Source: Acidobacteriota bacterium
Lineage (GTDB): Bacteria > Acidobacteriota > Vicinamibacteria > Vicinamibacterales > UBA8438
NCBI GenBank assembly: GCA_022562495.1
Contig: JADFPE010000005.1
Coordinates: forward strand, 1 to 58,502
Direction: 5' to 3'
DNA length: 58,502 nucleotides
Shown piece by piece: positions 44,032 to 54,500 of the stretch. The position numbers were made by a program, and so were the translations under genes. The notes beneath the pieces are model-generated. The model saw nothing but the letters and a program-made list of their open reading frames with translations, was not told where the DNA came from and searched no databases. The first letter of the stretch is position 1. Each line of letters opens with the position of its first letter.

Positions 44032-45468
44032 CTAAAACAGCACTTTGCGCCGACTCGAGGTGGGAATCTTGAGCTCTTCCCGATACTTCGCGATCGTGCG
44101 GCGGGCGAGCACCAGCCCTTCGTCTTGCAGGAGACGCACGATACGAGAGTCGCTCAGTGGCTTGTTCGGGTTCTCCTCTTCGATGATCTTGCGGATGCGT
44201 TGTTTGATCGTGACCGAGGAGACACTCTCGCCGTAGGCGCTGCTGATGCCGCTGTGGAAGAAGTACTTCATCTCGAACACCCCCTGCGGGGTGTGCATGT
44301 ACTTGTTGTTGACCACGCGGCTGACGGTGGACTCGTGCATGCCGATGTCGTTGGCCACATCCCGCAGCACGAGCGGGCGGAGGTACTCGATGCCTCGGTC
44401 GAGAAACTCCGTCTGGAACGTGATGATGCTGGTCGCCACTTTGTGAATTGTCTTCTGACGCTGGTCGACCGACTTGATGAGCCACAGCGCCGAGCGGAAC
44501 TTCTCTTTCACATAGGCTCGGGTCTCCTCGCTGTTCTTGTTCTTCTTGTCGAGCAGTTTCCGGTAGACCGGACTGATCCGCAGTTGCGGCATCCCGTCGT
44601 CGTTCAGCACGACGACATACCGATCGTCGACTTTCACGACGTGCACGTCCGGGATCACGTATTGGGACGCGGTCGTGTTATAGCGGCTTCCGGGTTTCGG
44701 GTCGAGCTGCCGGATGACGTCGATGTGGTGTTTGAGATCCTCGACCGACATGTCCATCCGGCGGGCAATTTCCTGCCCCTGGTGATTCTGGAGCAGCTTC
44801 AGGTGTTCCCGGACGATGGTCTCGCTTCCGGTACCGTTCAGTCCAAGATGCTCGAGTTGCAGCAGCAGGCACTCCTGCAGCCCGCGCGCGGCCACCCCGA
44901 TCGGGTCGAAGTCCTGGACCACGCGAAGCACCCGTTCGACCTCGACGAGGGACCATGACCCCATCGCCACGATTTCTTCGACCGACGCCACCAGATAGCC
45001 GTCGTCATCGAGGTTGCCGATGATCGCCGAGCCAATCTCACGCACCGCCGGGTCGTCGTTCTTGGTCTGCAGCGACAACTGCCACATCAGGTGATCGGCC
45101 AGCGAGCTCTTGGTGGAGAGCGTGTTTTCGATCGGCGGGAGCTCCTTGACCTCGCGGGGTACGCGCGCGCGATACCCGTCGTTCAGGTAGTCGCCAAAGA
45201 AATACTCGTAGTCGGCGTCGTCCCAGGAGTCCGGTTTCTCCGCATCGCCGGACGGCTCCTCTGGCTTCTCCCCCTGGTTGGCGGTCTCTGTTTGCTGCAG
45301 CTCCTCGTCCGATACCTCCTCCAGCATCGGGTTCTCGACGACTTCCTGGTTCAGCATGTCGACCAGCTCGAGCGTCGTCATCGGCAGTAGCTTGATCGCC
45401 TGCTGCAGTGCCGGCGTCAAGATCAGCTTCTGAGACAGCCGTGTCTGGAGTCGTTGTTCAAGCGCCAT
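44032..45468 (-). CDS. rpoN: RNA polymerase sigma-54 factor
   Basis: 478 aa. Region I (MALEQRLQTRLSQKLILTPA and following, Gln/Leu-rich) is followed by an acidic region II, a core-binding domain and the DNA-binding domain with the RpoN box ARRTIAKYREEL near the end. It recognises -24/-12 promoters and needs AAA+ activators. It is followed by hpf and preceded by lptB, the usual lpt-rpoN cluster. Confidence 0.97.
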   Translation of the reverse strand: MALEQRLQTRLSQKLILTPALQQAIKLLPMTTLELVDMLNQEVVENPMLEEVSDEELQQTETANQGEKPEEPSGDAEKPDSWDDADYEYFFGDYLNDGYRARVPREVKELPPIENTLSTKSSLADHLMWQLSLQTKNDDPAVREIGSAIIGNLDDDGYLVASVEEIVAMGSWSLVEVERVLRVVQDFDPIGVAARGLQECLLLQLEHLGLNGTGSETIVREHLKLLQNHQGQEIARRMDMSVEDLKHHIDVIRQLDPKPGSRYNTTASQYVIPDVHVVKVDDRYVVVLNDDGMPQLRISPVYRKLLDKKNKNSEETRAYVKEKFRSALWLIKSVDQRQKTIHKVATSIITFQTEFLDRGIEYLRPLVLRDVANDIGMHESTVSRVVNNKYMHTPQGVFEMKYFFHSGISSAYGESVSSVTIKQRIRKIIEEENPNKPLSDSRIVRLLQDEGLVLARRTIAKYREELKIPTSSRRKVLF

Positions 45469-45515
45469 GTCGTTGCGGTCGTTCCGGCACGTACGGTGTC
45501 GAACCTGCTCTGATC

Positions 45516-46241
45516 TTAATCCAAACGAAAATCGGTACCTAAATAGATCCGCTTGACGTCCTCATCGCGTGCGAGCTCGGCTGGGGTGCCGCTGCGGAAC
45601 ACGGCGCCATCGTGCACGATGTAGGCGCGGTCCGTGATGCGTAGCGTCTCACGAACGTTGTGGTCGGTGATGAGCACTCCGATGCCACGGGCCTTCAGAT
45701 GGAAGATGATCTCCTGGATGTCGGTGACCGCGATCGGGTCGATGCCGGCGAATGGTTCGTCGAGCAGCATGAACGATGGCGAGATGACCAGCGCCCGGGT
45801 GATCTCGGCCCGGCGCCGCTCGCCCCCAGAGAGGGTGTGGGCGGGTGACTTGGCGAGCGGGGTCAGATTGAGCTCCTCGAGCAGCTCGCATACGCGACGG
45901 CGCCGCGCGGCGCGCGACAGACCGAGGGTCTCGAGAATCGCCAGGATGTTCTGCTCGACCGTGAGCCCACGGAAGATCGACGGCTCCTGCGGCAGATACC
46001 CGATACCCTTGCGCGCGCGGACATACATCGGGTCGTCGGTCACATCCTCCCCGTTCAGGGTGACCCGGCCCTGGTCCGGCGCCGTGAGCCCGACGACAAG
46101 ATAGAACGTGGTGGTCTTGCCAGCGCCATTGGGGCCCAGCAGACCCACCACTTCGCCGGACGATACGGTCAGACTGACGTCACGCACCACAGTGCGCCCG
46201 CCATACGACTTGGTGAGATTCAGTGTCCGCAGCGTAGCCAT
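45516..46241 (-). CDS. lptB: LPS export ABC transporter ATPase LptB
   Basis: 241 aa ABC ATPase that powers LPS extraction with the LptFG permease. Walker [21 protein letters not shown], signature [16 protein letters not shown], Walker [14 protein letters not shown] and the His switch LITDHN are intact. [19 protein letters not shown] is typical of LptB. It lies 129 bp after the lptC/A-like gene and 47 bp before rpoN. Its permease is encoded far away (26.7-29.1 kb) as a fusion. Confidence 0.96.
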   Translation of the reverse strand: MATLRTLNLTKSYGGRTVVRDVSLTVSSGEVVGLLGPNGAGKTTTFYLVVGLTAPDQGRVTLNGEDVTDDPMYVRARKGIGYLPQEPSIFRGLTVEQNILAILETLGLSRAARRRRVCELLEELNLTPLAKSPAHTLSGGERRRAEITRALVISPSFMLLDEPFAGIDPIAVTDIQEIIFHLKARGIGVLITDHNVRETLRITDRAYIVHDGAVFRSGTPAELARDEDVKRIYLGTDFRLD

Positions 46242-46370
46242 GCGCGATGGGCCGTTCGAGGGCGGCCGAGCGGCCGTGACCGGCGGCGGGGCGGCTGCTT
46301 GCTGAACGAAAGGGGCGAAGCCCTCCAGCTTCTCCTGTCTCCTGACTCCTGTTTCCCTTGTGGAACACCC

Positions 46371-48707
46371 TCAGAACGTCAGCGGGGTGCACCTTCCGCT
46401 GGTGCTCTCGGTACGCCGCACGTCCCGGCCGTCGACAGACATGGTATCGGTGGACCGGTAGAACGTCGCCGCACGCCCCGTGGTAATGCGACAGGACGGC
46501 TGGGGCGGGGCGCCGCCGGGCCGCGGAGGCGCGGTTGCGGCTGTCTCCTCCGGGTCGACCTCCTCGACGATCTCGACGGGCGCACCCTCCATCTCGTATC
46601 GACCCTCCGCCTCGTAGTACACGAGATGTTCCCCGGTCGCCGAGCGGCCGTCCAGACGGAGCTTCACGTTGCCGGTCGCCTCTAGCCTCTTCAGCGTCCG
46701 GCCATCCGTTTCCAAAAACACCTCGATCCGGTCGGCCTTCATGTCCCCGTGTTCGGAGCGCAGCAATGCGTTGCCGTCGTAGACGACGTGGTGTGCCGCG
46801 TCATCGTAGACGAACGCGTCGGCCTCGGCGCGGGTCAGGGACGCTTCATGCCGCTGGGTCGTCTCGTTCAGCCGCACGATCTGGATGCTGGTCCGTACGT
46901 GGCCGCTGGCGGTCAGATTGCCCGTGTGCTCGTCGATCGCCAGGGTGTCGCCCTCGAAGCTGATGTCGCCTTGCCACAGGTGGGCCTGTCCGGTATAGGT
47001 GGTCTGTCCCGCGTCGCCGTCATAGCGGAGCGTGTCGGCGCTCACGACCACCTCCTGGTCCGTGTCGAGCAAGGCGGGCATCTTCCCCGAGGTCGAATCC
47101 GCGGTGTCATCGCCCCCGGACCCCCCGGGCATCAGTACGCTCGTGACGCCGCCGGACGCCTCAATCGTCGAGCCGTCGAGGGCCAGTTCGATCGTCGGAG
47201 CCCGGATGTTGCTGTTGGCATCGGTCAAGCTCGCCACACGACCTGCGTCGCCAGCCGATGCGAGCGTCACCCGACCCCCGGCGATGTCGTAGACCGCCGT
47301 GTCTGCGGTCGCCTGACGCGTCTCCTCCTCGAACCGCACGTCACCGAGGAACCGGGCCTCGACGAGGGCGCTGAGCCCGGCCTCGACCCCGGAGACCAGC
47401 CGCTCGGCTCGAATCACGCGGCTCACCGCGGCGCTGGTGGGCGTCGCGGCGCGTTGCTCGCGGTACTCGACATCCTGGTCGAAGCGCACGGTGGTCAGCC
47501 CGGTGACCGCCGTGCCGGTTCCCGTGAGCATGACTGCACGGATCTCCTGCCGCGATCCGTTCGGTGCGGCGGGGAGCTCGAGACGGACGCCGTCCCGGGC
47601 GACGAGCTCGGTGACGTTGCCGCCGTCTGGCGCCAGGGTGACGTCCATCGTCGCGGCCTCAATCCGGGCACCTCGAGCGCCGTCGGACCCGACCAGCTCG
47701 ATGGTCGACGCTCCGGCCAGGATCGCCCGCTCGAGGACGCGCGCCGTCGTCTCGAATTCCAGCGTCATCTCGGCGGCGCGCATCTCACGCAGCCCACCTG
47801 CTGTCGGCTCGGTCGAACGAATGCGAGCGTGTCCGCGTAGCTCGAGCCGTTCGAGCGCGGTCTCCTCCTCCCCGAAATGCGCCGTCGTGTCCTCCGACTC
47901 GAGCACCATCGGACCGGTGAGAATTTCGGTGCCTCCGGCAAAATGCATGTACCCATCTGCATGTGCGAGGGTCGCGCGAGCCGACCGAATGTCGACCGCC
48001 GCGCGGTCGTCGTCCCCAATCAGCAGGACCGTGGCCGCGTCACGCAGTATGACGATCGCCCGGTCGCGGTCGTAGACCACGTGTCGGCCAGACGCCTCCA
48101 GACCCGCTCGGGTGAGGGTCGTGGGCCCCGTGTCGTCGTGCATCGTCACCAGGCCCTGCCCGGTCGCATAGACGAGCATGCCGGTGCGCACACCCAACCC
48201 GTCGGACACCGTCAGCTGCACGTCGCCGCTGATGGTGACGTCGGTCTGGGCGGCGTCCACCCTCGCCTCCGTGCCGGTCACGACGAAGCTCTCACGGTCG
48301 GGCCGCTCCGTGACCGACAGTTCGACGCCGTCGACGAACCGCACCGACCCGTCCGCGTATGTCAGCTGGCGGGTCGCCTCCAGCGCGAAGTTCTCCTCGC
48401 CGCCGGCGGTCTGCACCAGCTCGTACCCGGTGATCTCCATGACCGCGTCCGGGTCGAGACGGTCGATGACCCGCGCGGCGACCGGCTCCACACGCTCCTG
48501 GACACTTAGAAAGACCACCGTGCCGAATCCAACCAATCCGATCGCCAGCACGATGCGGGCGACCGCTTGCCACCGTGGCCGCCAGTAGGGGCGTGTCGGG
48601 GGCCGTGTCGGTTCCCGCACCGCCGGTGCCCGTGGTGCCCGGACAGCCCGCGTCTGCGGCTCGATGGTGCGTCGCCGCCCGTCGCGCTGGTTGGGGTTCC
48701 GGTCCAC
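46371..48707 (-). CDS. Large LptC/LptA (OstA)-type LPS transport protein
   Basis: 778 aa. A basic, Pro/Arg-rich cytoplasmic N-terminus (about 1-45) precedes one membrane span (ARIVLAIGLVGFGTVVFLSV). An LptC-like domain follows (PDAVMEITGYELVQTAGGEE). Much of the rest has OstA/LptA-type beta repeats: ADTLRYDGDAGQTTYTGQAH, WQGDISFEGDTLAIDEHTGN, LTASGHVRTSI, ATGNVKLRLDGRSATGEHLV, YYEAEGRYEMEG. Normal LptC is about 190 aa and LptA about 185 aa. This one protein could therefore form a long membrane-anchored periplasmic bridge to LptD. It lies between recJ (9 bp) and lptB. Confidence 0.85.
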   Translation of the reverse strand: MDRNPNQRDGRRRTIEPQTRAVRAPRAPAVREPTRPPTRPYWRPRWQAVARIVLAIGLVGFGTVVFLSVQERVEPVAARVIDRLDPDAVMEITGYELVQTAGGEENFALEATRQLTYADGSVRFVDGVELSVTERPDRESFVVTGTEARVDAAQTDVTISGDVQLTVSDGLGVRTGMLVYATGQGLVTMHDDTGPTTLTRAGLEASGRHVVYDRDRAIVILRDAATVLLIGDDDRAAVDIRSARATLAHADGYMHFAGGTEILTGPMVLESEDTTAHFGEEETALERLELRGHARIRSTEPTAGGLREMRAAEMTLEFETTARVLERAILAGASTIELVGSDGARGARIEAATMDVTLAPDGGNVTELVARDGVRLELPAAPNGSRQEIRAVMLTGTGTAVTGLTTVRFDQDVEYREQRAATPTSAAVSRVIRAERLVSGVEAGLSALVEARFLGDVRFEEETRQATADTAVYDIAGGRVTLASAGDAGRVASLTDANSNIRAPTIELALDGSTIEASGGVTSVLMPGGSGGDDTADSTSGKMPALLDTDQEVVVSADTLRYDGDAGQTTYTGQAHLWQGDISFEGDTLAIDEHTGNLTASGHVRTSIQIVRLNETTQRHEASLTRAEADAFVYDDAAHHVVYDGNALLRSEHGDMKADRIEVFLETDGRTLKRLEATGNVKLRLDGRSATGEHLVYYEAEGRYEMEGAPVEIVEEVDPEETAATAPPRPGGAPPQPSCRITTGRAATFYRSTDTMSVDGRDVRRTESTSGRCTPLTF

Positions 48708-48716
48708 TATTGCACT

Positions 48717-50450
48717 TTATCGGGCTTGCCGGATGTCGGCAACGGATAACTCGACAGTGTGTTCCCCGCGGTAGTGGTTTTCGGTCAGGTGGAACGCCAC
48801 GTCCAGCGCGTCGCCGTGTCGTGTCACGAACTCCGCGTGGTCGGCCATCCGCCAGGCCACCGCGCGGAATACTCGCTTGTCTTGACGCACCGCCATCGAC
48901 AGATGTCTGGATTTCATGACACGCGGGCCGCGTGCTAGCTCGACCGGGCCGGTATGGAACATCGGACGCGGGTTTCCCGCGCCGAACGGTTCCATCGCTC
49001 GCAGCCCCTCCACCACGGCCGGCGTGATCGCCGCCAGGCGCAGGGCGCAGTCGATACGCAGCCGGGGTCTCAGATCGTCTGGGCCGAGCCGGTCGTCGGC
49101 GAATTCGGTGAGACGGGTCCGGAGCTCCTTGAGCCGTCCGGTGTCGATCGTCAGCCCGGCGGCGTGGCGATGTCCACCGAACCGCGTGAACAGATCGCCG
49201 CAGTGCTCCAGCGCACCCAGCAGATCGAATCCCGGAATACTCCGACCGGACCCGTAGGCCACATGCCCGTCGATCGCGAGCACGATGGCCGGCCGGTGAA
49301 ACGCGTCGACGAGCTTCGAGGCGACGATGCCGATGACGCCGCGGTGCCAGTCTTCGCCCCAGACGACCAGCATCGCGTGCGCGCCGACGTCGGGGTCGGT
49401 CTCCACCCGACGCCGCGCCGCCGCCAGGATGTCCGCCTCCTCCTGCTGACGCCGGTGGTTCTCGGAGTCGAGCTGCTCGGCCAGGCGCTTCGCTTCGGCG
49501 GCGCGCCCCTCGTCGACCAGCAGCAGCAAGCGGGTGGCCACGTCTGGGGTGCTCATCCGGCCTGCGGCGTTGATGCGCGGCGCCAGACGGAACGCGATAT
49601 CAAAGCTGGTCAGCGTCTGTCCCAGCAGGCCGGTGGAGTCCAGCAAGGCTCGGAGACCGGTCGTGTGCGGGCCGCGCGATAGCTGGTCGAGCCCCAGTTT
49701 CGCGATGACCCGGTTCTCGCCACGCAGTGGCACCACGTCGGCCACCGTGCCGAGCGCGGCCATCTTGATGAACCCCGGAAGCCAGCGCGTGTGGTCGGTC
49801 CGCTGGCACAGTGCTTGGACGAGCTTGAGGGCAACCCCGACACCGGCGAGGTCCTTGTCCGGGTATGGACAATCGGGGCGTTTGGGATTGATGACCGCGA
49901 GGGCCGGCGGCAAGACAGCGCCCGGTTCGTGATGGTCCGTCACCACGAGGTCGAGCCCGAGCTCGCGCGCCCGGATGGCGGCGGCGTTGCTCCGGATGCC
50001 ACAGTCTACCGAGACGACCACCCTGACCTGCTGAGCCGCGAGCCGGTCGATAGCGGCCGGTTCGAGCCCGTAGCCGTCCGTGATCCGGTCCGGAATGAAA
50101 TGCACGACGTCTGCTCCGAGAAGATCGAGCAGACGTCGCAGCATGACCGTCGATGTCACCCCGTCGACGTCGTAGTCGCCGTGCACGGCGATGCGCTCTC
50201 CGCGGTCGATGGCGCGCAGCAGCCGGTCGACCGCCAGCGGGAGATCTGTGAGCTGGAACGGGTCGTGCAGGTGGTCGAGCGACGGATGCAGGAACCGCTC
50301 CGCCTCGTCGGGGGCCGCGATCCCTCTGAGCACGAGTAGATGCGCGATCACCGGGTCGATCCCCAGTGCGGACACCAGGGCGGATGCGTGGGTCTCGTCG
50401 CCGCGAAGATGGTCCCACACGAGGGAGCGTGCCGAGGGTCGCGAGTCCAT
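48717..50450 (-). CDS. recJ: Single-stranded-DNA exonuclease RecJ
   Basis: 5'-3' ssDNA exonuclease for recombination and mismatch repair. 577 aa. DHH-family motifs: AVHGDYDVDGVTSTVMLRRL, VVVSVDCGIRSNAAAIR and LVVTDHHEPG, and the DHHA1 region with GSGRSIPGFDLLGALEHCGD and FGGHRHAAGLTID. It is 47 bp after accA and 9 bp before the lptC/A gene, probably one transcript. Confidence 0.95.
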   Translation of the reverse strand: MDSRPSARSLVWDHLRGDETHASALVSALGIDPVIAHLLVLRGIAAPDEAERFLHPSLDHLHDPFQLTDLPLAVDRLLRAIDRGERIAVHGDYDVDGVTSTVMLRRLLDLLGADVVHFIPDRITDGYGLEPAAIDRLAAQQVRVVVSVDCGIRSNAAAIRARELGLDLVVTDHHEPGAVLPPALAVINPKRPDCPYPDKDLAGVGVALKLVQALCQRTDHTRWLPGFIKMAALGTVADVVPLRGENRVIAKLGLDQLSRGPHTTGLRALLDSTGLLGQTLTSFDIAFRLAPRINAAGRMSTPDVATRLLLLVDEGRAAEAKRLAEQLDSENHRRQQEEADILAAARRRVETDPDVGAHAMLVVWGEDWHRGVIGIVASKLVDAFHRPAIVLAIDGHVAYGSGRSIPGFDLLGALEHCGDLFTRFGGHRHAAGLTIDTGRLKELRTRLTEFADDRLGPDDLRPRLRIDCALRLAAITPAVVEGLRAMEPFGAGNPRPMFHTGPVELARGPRVMKSRHLSMAVRQDKRVFRAVAWRMADHAEFVTRHGDALDVAFHLTENHYRGEHTVELSVADIRQAR

Positions 50451-50497
50451 ACCGGGGCTACGCCGCGTGCGCGGGTGTTCGCGTAAGTGGACGGTGA

Positions 50498-51457
50498 TCA
50501 GACCCCGTCGATGCCAACCAGGCCCAGTTGACGAAATCTGTCGTGCCGCTGTTGGAGCCGCAGGTCGGGTGGCGTCGTCGTCAGCGTCTGCATGGCCCGG
50601 GACAACGCCGGCGCCAGCAGGCGGATGGCTGCCGCGGGGTCGGTATGGGCGCCGCCTACGGGTTCCGGCACCACTTCGTCGATCACGCCGAGTCCCACGA
50701 GGTCCGAGGCCGTGACCTTGAGCGCATCCGCGGCCTCAACCTTGCGCGCCGTGTCTCGCCAGAGAATCGCGGCGCAGCCTTCGGGCGGAATCACGCCAAA
50801 GATCGCGTACTCCAGCATGAGGATCCGATCGCCTACCGCCAGCCCGAGCGCACCACCGCTGCCCCCCTCGCCGATCACGGCGACGACGATCGGCACCGAC
50901 AGCATCGCCATCTCTCGCAGGTTATAGGCGATGGCTTCGGCCACACCGCGCTCCTCCGACTCGACTCCGGGATAGGCCGCCGGCGTATCGATGAAGGCGA
51001 TGATCGGGCGGTCGAACTTTTCGGCCAGCTTCATCGCCCGCATCGCCTTGCGATAGCCCTCCGGGCGCGCGTACCCGAAGTTCCGATATACCTTCTGTTT
51101 CGTGTCCCGTCCCTTCTGGTGCCCGACGACGAGAATCGGCTCGCCATCGAACCGGGCGAAGCCCGCGACGATGGCATGGTCGTCACCGAAACGTCGGTCG
51201 CCGTGTAGCTCGGTGAAGTCGGTGAACAGTCGACCGATGTAGTCCAGGGTGTAGGGTCGCTTCGGGTGACGGGCGACCAGCACCCGTTGCCACGGCGTGA
51301 GGGTGCTGTAGATCTCCTGGCGTACCTGCAGCATCCGGTGACGGAGGGCGTCGATCTCCTGATGTCGGGCCGGAGTCCGGGGCATCAGGCACAACGCCTC
51401 GATCTCCGTGAGCAGTACGTTGATCGGTTCCTCGAACTCGAGGATCGCGGTGCTCAC
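50498..51457 (-). CDS. accA: Acetyl-CoA carboxylase carboxyltransferase subunit alpha
   Basis: Carboxyltransferase step of malonyl-CoA synthesis, with AccD. 319 aa from GTG 51457: the first residues then read STAILEFEEPINVLLTEIEA, the normal start. No in-frame ATG precedes this and no strong ribosome-binding site is seen. Signatures: GDRRFGDDHAIVAGFARFDG, FIDTPAAYPGVESEERGVAE and VIGEGGSGGALGLAVGDRIL. accD is not in the window. Confidence 0.95.
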   Translation of the reverse strand: MSTAILEFEEPINVLLTEIEALCLMPRTPARHQEIDALRHRMLQVRQEIYSTLTPWQRVLVARHPKRPYTLDYIGRLFTDFTELHGDRRFGDDHAIVAGFARFDGEPILVVGHQKGRDTKQKVYRNFGYARPEGYRKAMRAMKLAEKFDRPIIAFIDTPAAYPGVESEERGVAEAIAYNLREMAMLSVPIVVAVIGEGGSGGALGLAVGDRILMLEYAIFGVIPPEGCAAILWRDTARKVEAADALKVTASDLVGLGVIDEVVPEPVGGAHTDPAAAIRLLAPALSRAMQTLTTTPPDLRLQQRHDRFRQLGLVGIDGV

Positions 51458-51593
51458 GGCGATACCATACCTCGGCTGACGTATCCGGTGGCCCGCACGT
51501 GCCTGCAGGACGCAGCGACGTCCTCCTGCCGCCTGTTTCCCGGTGTCGCCAAGACTACGGCGGACAGGCCCGCCTCCTGCTGGCTCGACATAT
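51458..51593. repeat. dnaE-accA gap with a YACGGCGGA-type palindrome
   Basis: 136 bp. GCCTGT (51531-51536) and ACAGGC (51564-51569) are inverted; CGCCAAGACTACGGCGGACA lies between. The same motif type is found upstream of dnaG. Confidence 0.5.
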
Positions 51594-54500
51594 TTACGTC
51601 CACGACACCGTGCCGTCGCCGCAGATCTGCTCGACGGCCCGGACAAGAGGCTCGGACGGACGGATGCGGACATCGGTCAGCCGAGCTCGGACCCGTAGCG
51701 GCGGTGTGCGTTCGGTCAGGTCGAGTTGCAGGCGAATTCGGCTGGGTCCGCGGTGCGCCCGAAACAGATCTGCCAGGGCCTGTAGTGTCCGACGGTCGTG
51801 CCGTGGCGACGTGAGGTGGATCGACAAGGTCCGCCCCACCGACTCGGTGAGGGTCTCGATCGGACGCACCGCGTCGGCGAGCAGGCGTGCCGTCTCCTCG
51901 TCCTTCTCGAGCTTGCCGGTCACCAGCACCAGCCGGTCGGGTACCAGGAACGGCGCGCAGCGCTCGTAGGTCTTCGGGAAGACCACGACCTCCAGGCTGC
52001 CGCCCCGATCCTCGAGGGTGAGCACCGCCATCGGGGCGCCGCGGCGCGTCTTGAGCGGACGATACGCGCTGATGATGCCGCCCACCAGGACGTCCGGCTC
52101 GCTGGTCGTCAGCGCGGTGATGGCCCGCGCGCCGACTGCCTCGAGTTGATCGCGATACCCGTCGATCGGATGACCGCTCAGATACAACCCGAGCGCCGCC
52201 TTCTCATGGGCGAGTTGCTCCGCCTCCGACCACGCGGCTACATCCGGCAGCGCCACGTCGCCATCGGGACCGTCGGCGGGCCCCATCGCGTCGAACAGCT
52301 GCGTCTGTCCTCGCTCCCGGTCGCGTTGGAGCCGCCCTCCGTGCTCCAGCGCCCGGTCCACCAGGGCGACAAGCTGCGCTCGGCGGGTGGCGGGCCGGCG
52401 TGACCCATGCGCCAGGCTGGAGTCGAAGGCCCCGGCCTTGATCAGACTCTCGAGCACGCGCTTGTTCACCAGCCGCAGGTCGATGTCCTCGCACAGCGTG
52501 AAGAGCGACCCGATACGTCCAGTCCGCGCGCGACTCTCGAGCATCGACGCGATGGCGCCCTCGCCGACGTTCTTCACGGCGGTCAGCCCGAAGCGCACCC
52601 CGTCCGGACCCACCGTGAACGCGATGTCGCTCGCGTTGACGTCCGGAGGCAGGACGGGCACCCCCATGTCGCGACACTCACCCATATACAGCGCCAGTTT
52701 GTCGGTGTTCTGAGCCTCGATCGTGAGCAACGACGCCATGAAGTGCCAGGGATGGTTCGCCTTGAGATACGCCGTCTGATACGCGAGCAGCGCGTAGGCG
52801 GTCGAGTGCGACTTGTTGAAGCCGTACCCGGCGAAGAACTCCATCAGGTCGAAGATCTTGATCGCCTGGGCCTTGGGTACGTGGCGCGCGACCGCCCCTT
52901 GGACGAACTGCTCGCGCTGTGCCTGCATCACCTTGGCGTTTTTCTTCCCCATCGCCTTGCGCAGCACGTCGGCGTCGCCCATGGAGAAGCCGGCCAGGTC
53001 GCTCGCGATCCGCATGACCTGTTCCTGGAACGCGATGACCCCGTAGGTGTCTTTCAAAATTGGTTCAAGGGCCGGCAGTTCGTATGTGATCTCGACCCTG
53101 CCGTGTTTCCGCGCGATGAAATCGTCGATGACGCCGCCCCGCAACGGGCCCGGCCGGTAGAGCGCGTTCAGCGCGATCAGATCCTCGAATCGCTCTGGCT
53201 TTGCCTTGCGCAAGGTGTCCCGCATGCCCGAGCTCTCGAACTGGAAGATCCCGAGCGTGCGCCCGTCGCTGAAGAGCTGGTATGTCTTCGCGTCGTCCAG
53301 CGGCAACGCATCCAGCGCGATGGTCTCGCCGGTCGTGTCCTGAATGTTTGCGACCGCATCGTGGAGCAGCGTCAGGGTGCTGAGCCCCAGGAAGTCCATC
53401 TTGAGCAGACCGATCCGTTCGATCTCCTTCATCGCCCATTGCGTGGTGATCTCGTCCTTCTGGCTCTTGTAGATCGGGGCGTACTCGGTGACCGGTTTCG
53501 GGGCAATGACGACCCCGGCGGCGTGCACCGACGCGTGCCGGGTGATCCCCTCGAGCCGCTTCGCGACCGTGAGCAGCTCGGCCACCTGCGGGTCCTGCTG
53601 CTCCAGGGTTTTGAGGGCTGGGTTCTCCTCGAGCGCTTTCTCGAGGGTCATGTCCAGCGTGGGCGGGATCTGCTTGGCGACTCGATCGACATCGGCGTAT
53701 GACATGCCCAGGGTCCGACCGACGTCACGCACGACAGCCCGCGCCTTCATCGTGCCGAAGGTGATGATCTGCGCGACGTTGTCGCGGCCATATTTCCGCG
53801 TTACGTAGTCGATCACCTCGCCCCGGCGTCGCTCACAGAAGTCGATGTCGATATCGGGGAGCGAAACCCGCTCCGGGTTGAGGAAGCGTTCGAAGATCAG
53901 ATCGAACTGCATCGGGTCGACATCGGTGATCCAGAGGCAATAGGCGACCAGGCTGCCGGCCGCCGACCCGCGTCCCGGGCCAACCGGGATGCCACGCTCG
54001 CGCGCATACCGGATAAAATCCCACACGATCAGGAAGTACCCGGGATAGCCCATCGTCACGATGATCTCGATCTCGTGCGCCAGCCGAGCCTCGTACGCCG
54101 TGATCGGGTGTGTCAACGTGCCGCGGTTGGCCGCTGCCTGCAGCGTGACCAGCCGACGTGCGAACCCTTGGCGCGTCACATGCTCGAAGTACGCGTCGAG
54201 CGTGAACGGTGCCGGCACGTCGAAGATCGGGAGGTGGTGCTCCGTCGTGGAGAGCTCGACGTCGCATCGTTCCGCGATCGCGACCGTGTTCGAGAGGGCT
54301 TGGGGCCAGTCCCCGAACACGGCGAGCATTTCGTCGGGGGACTTCAGATAGAACTGGTCGCCGTGGTAGCGCAGACGCCGATCGTCGCTGACGTTCTTGC
54401 CCGTCCCGATGCACAGCAGGACGTCGTGCGGGCGGTGGTCGGCTTGTTTGAGGTAGTGGACGTCGTTGGTGCACACGAGGGGCAAACCGAGGTCCCGGGC

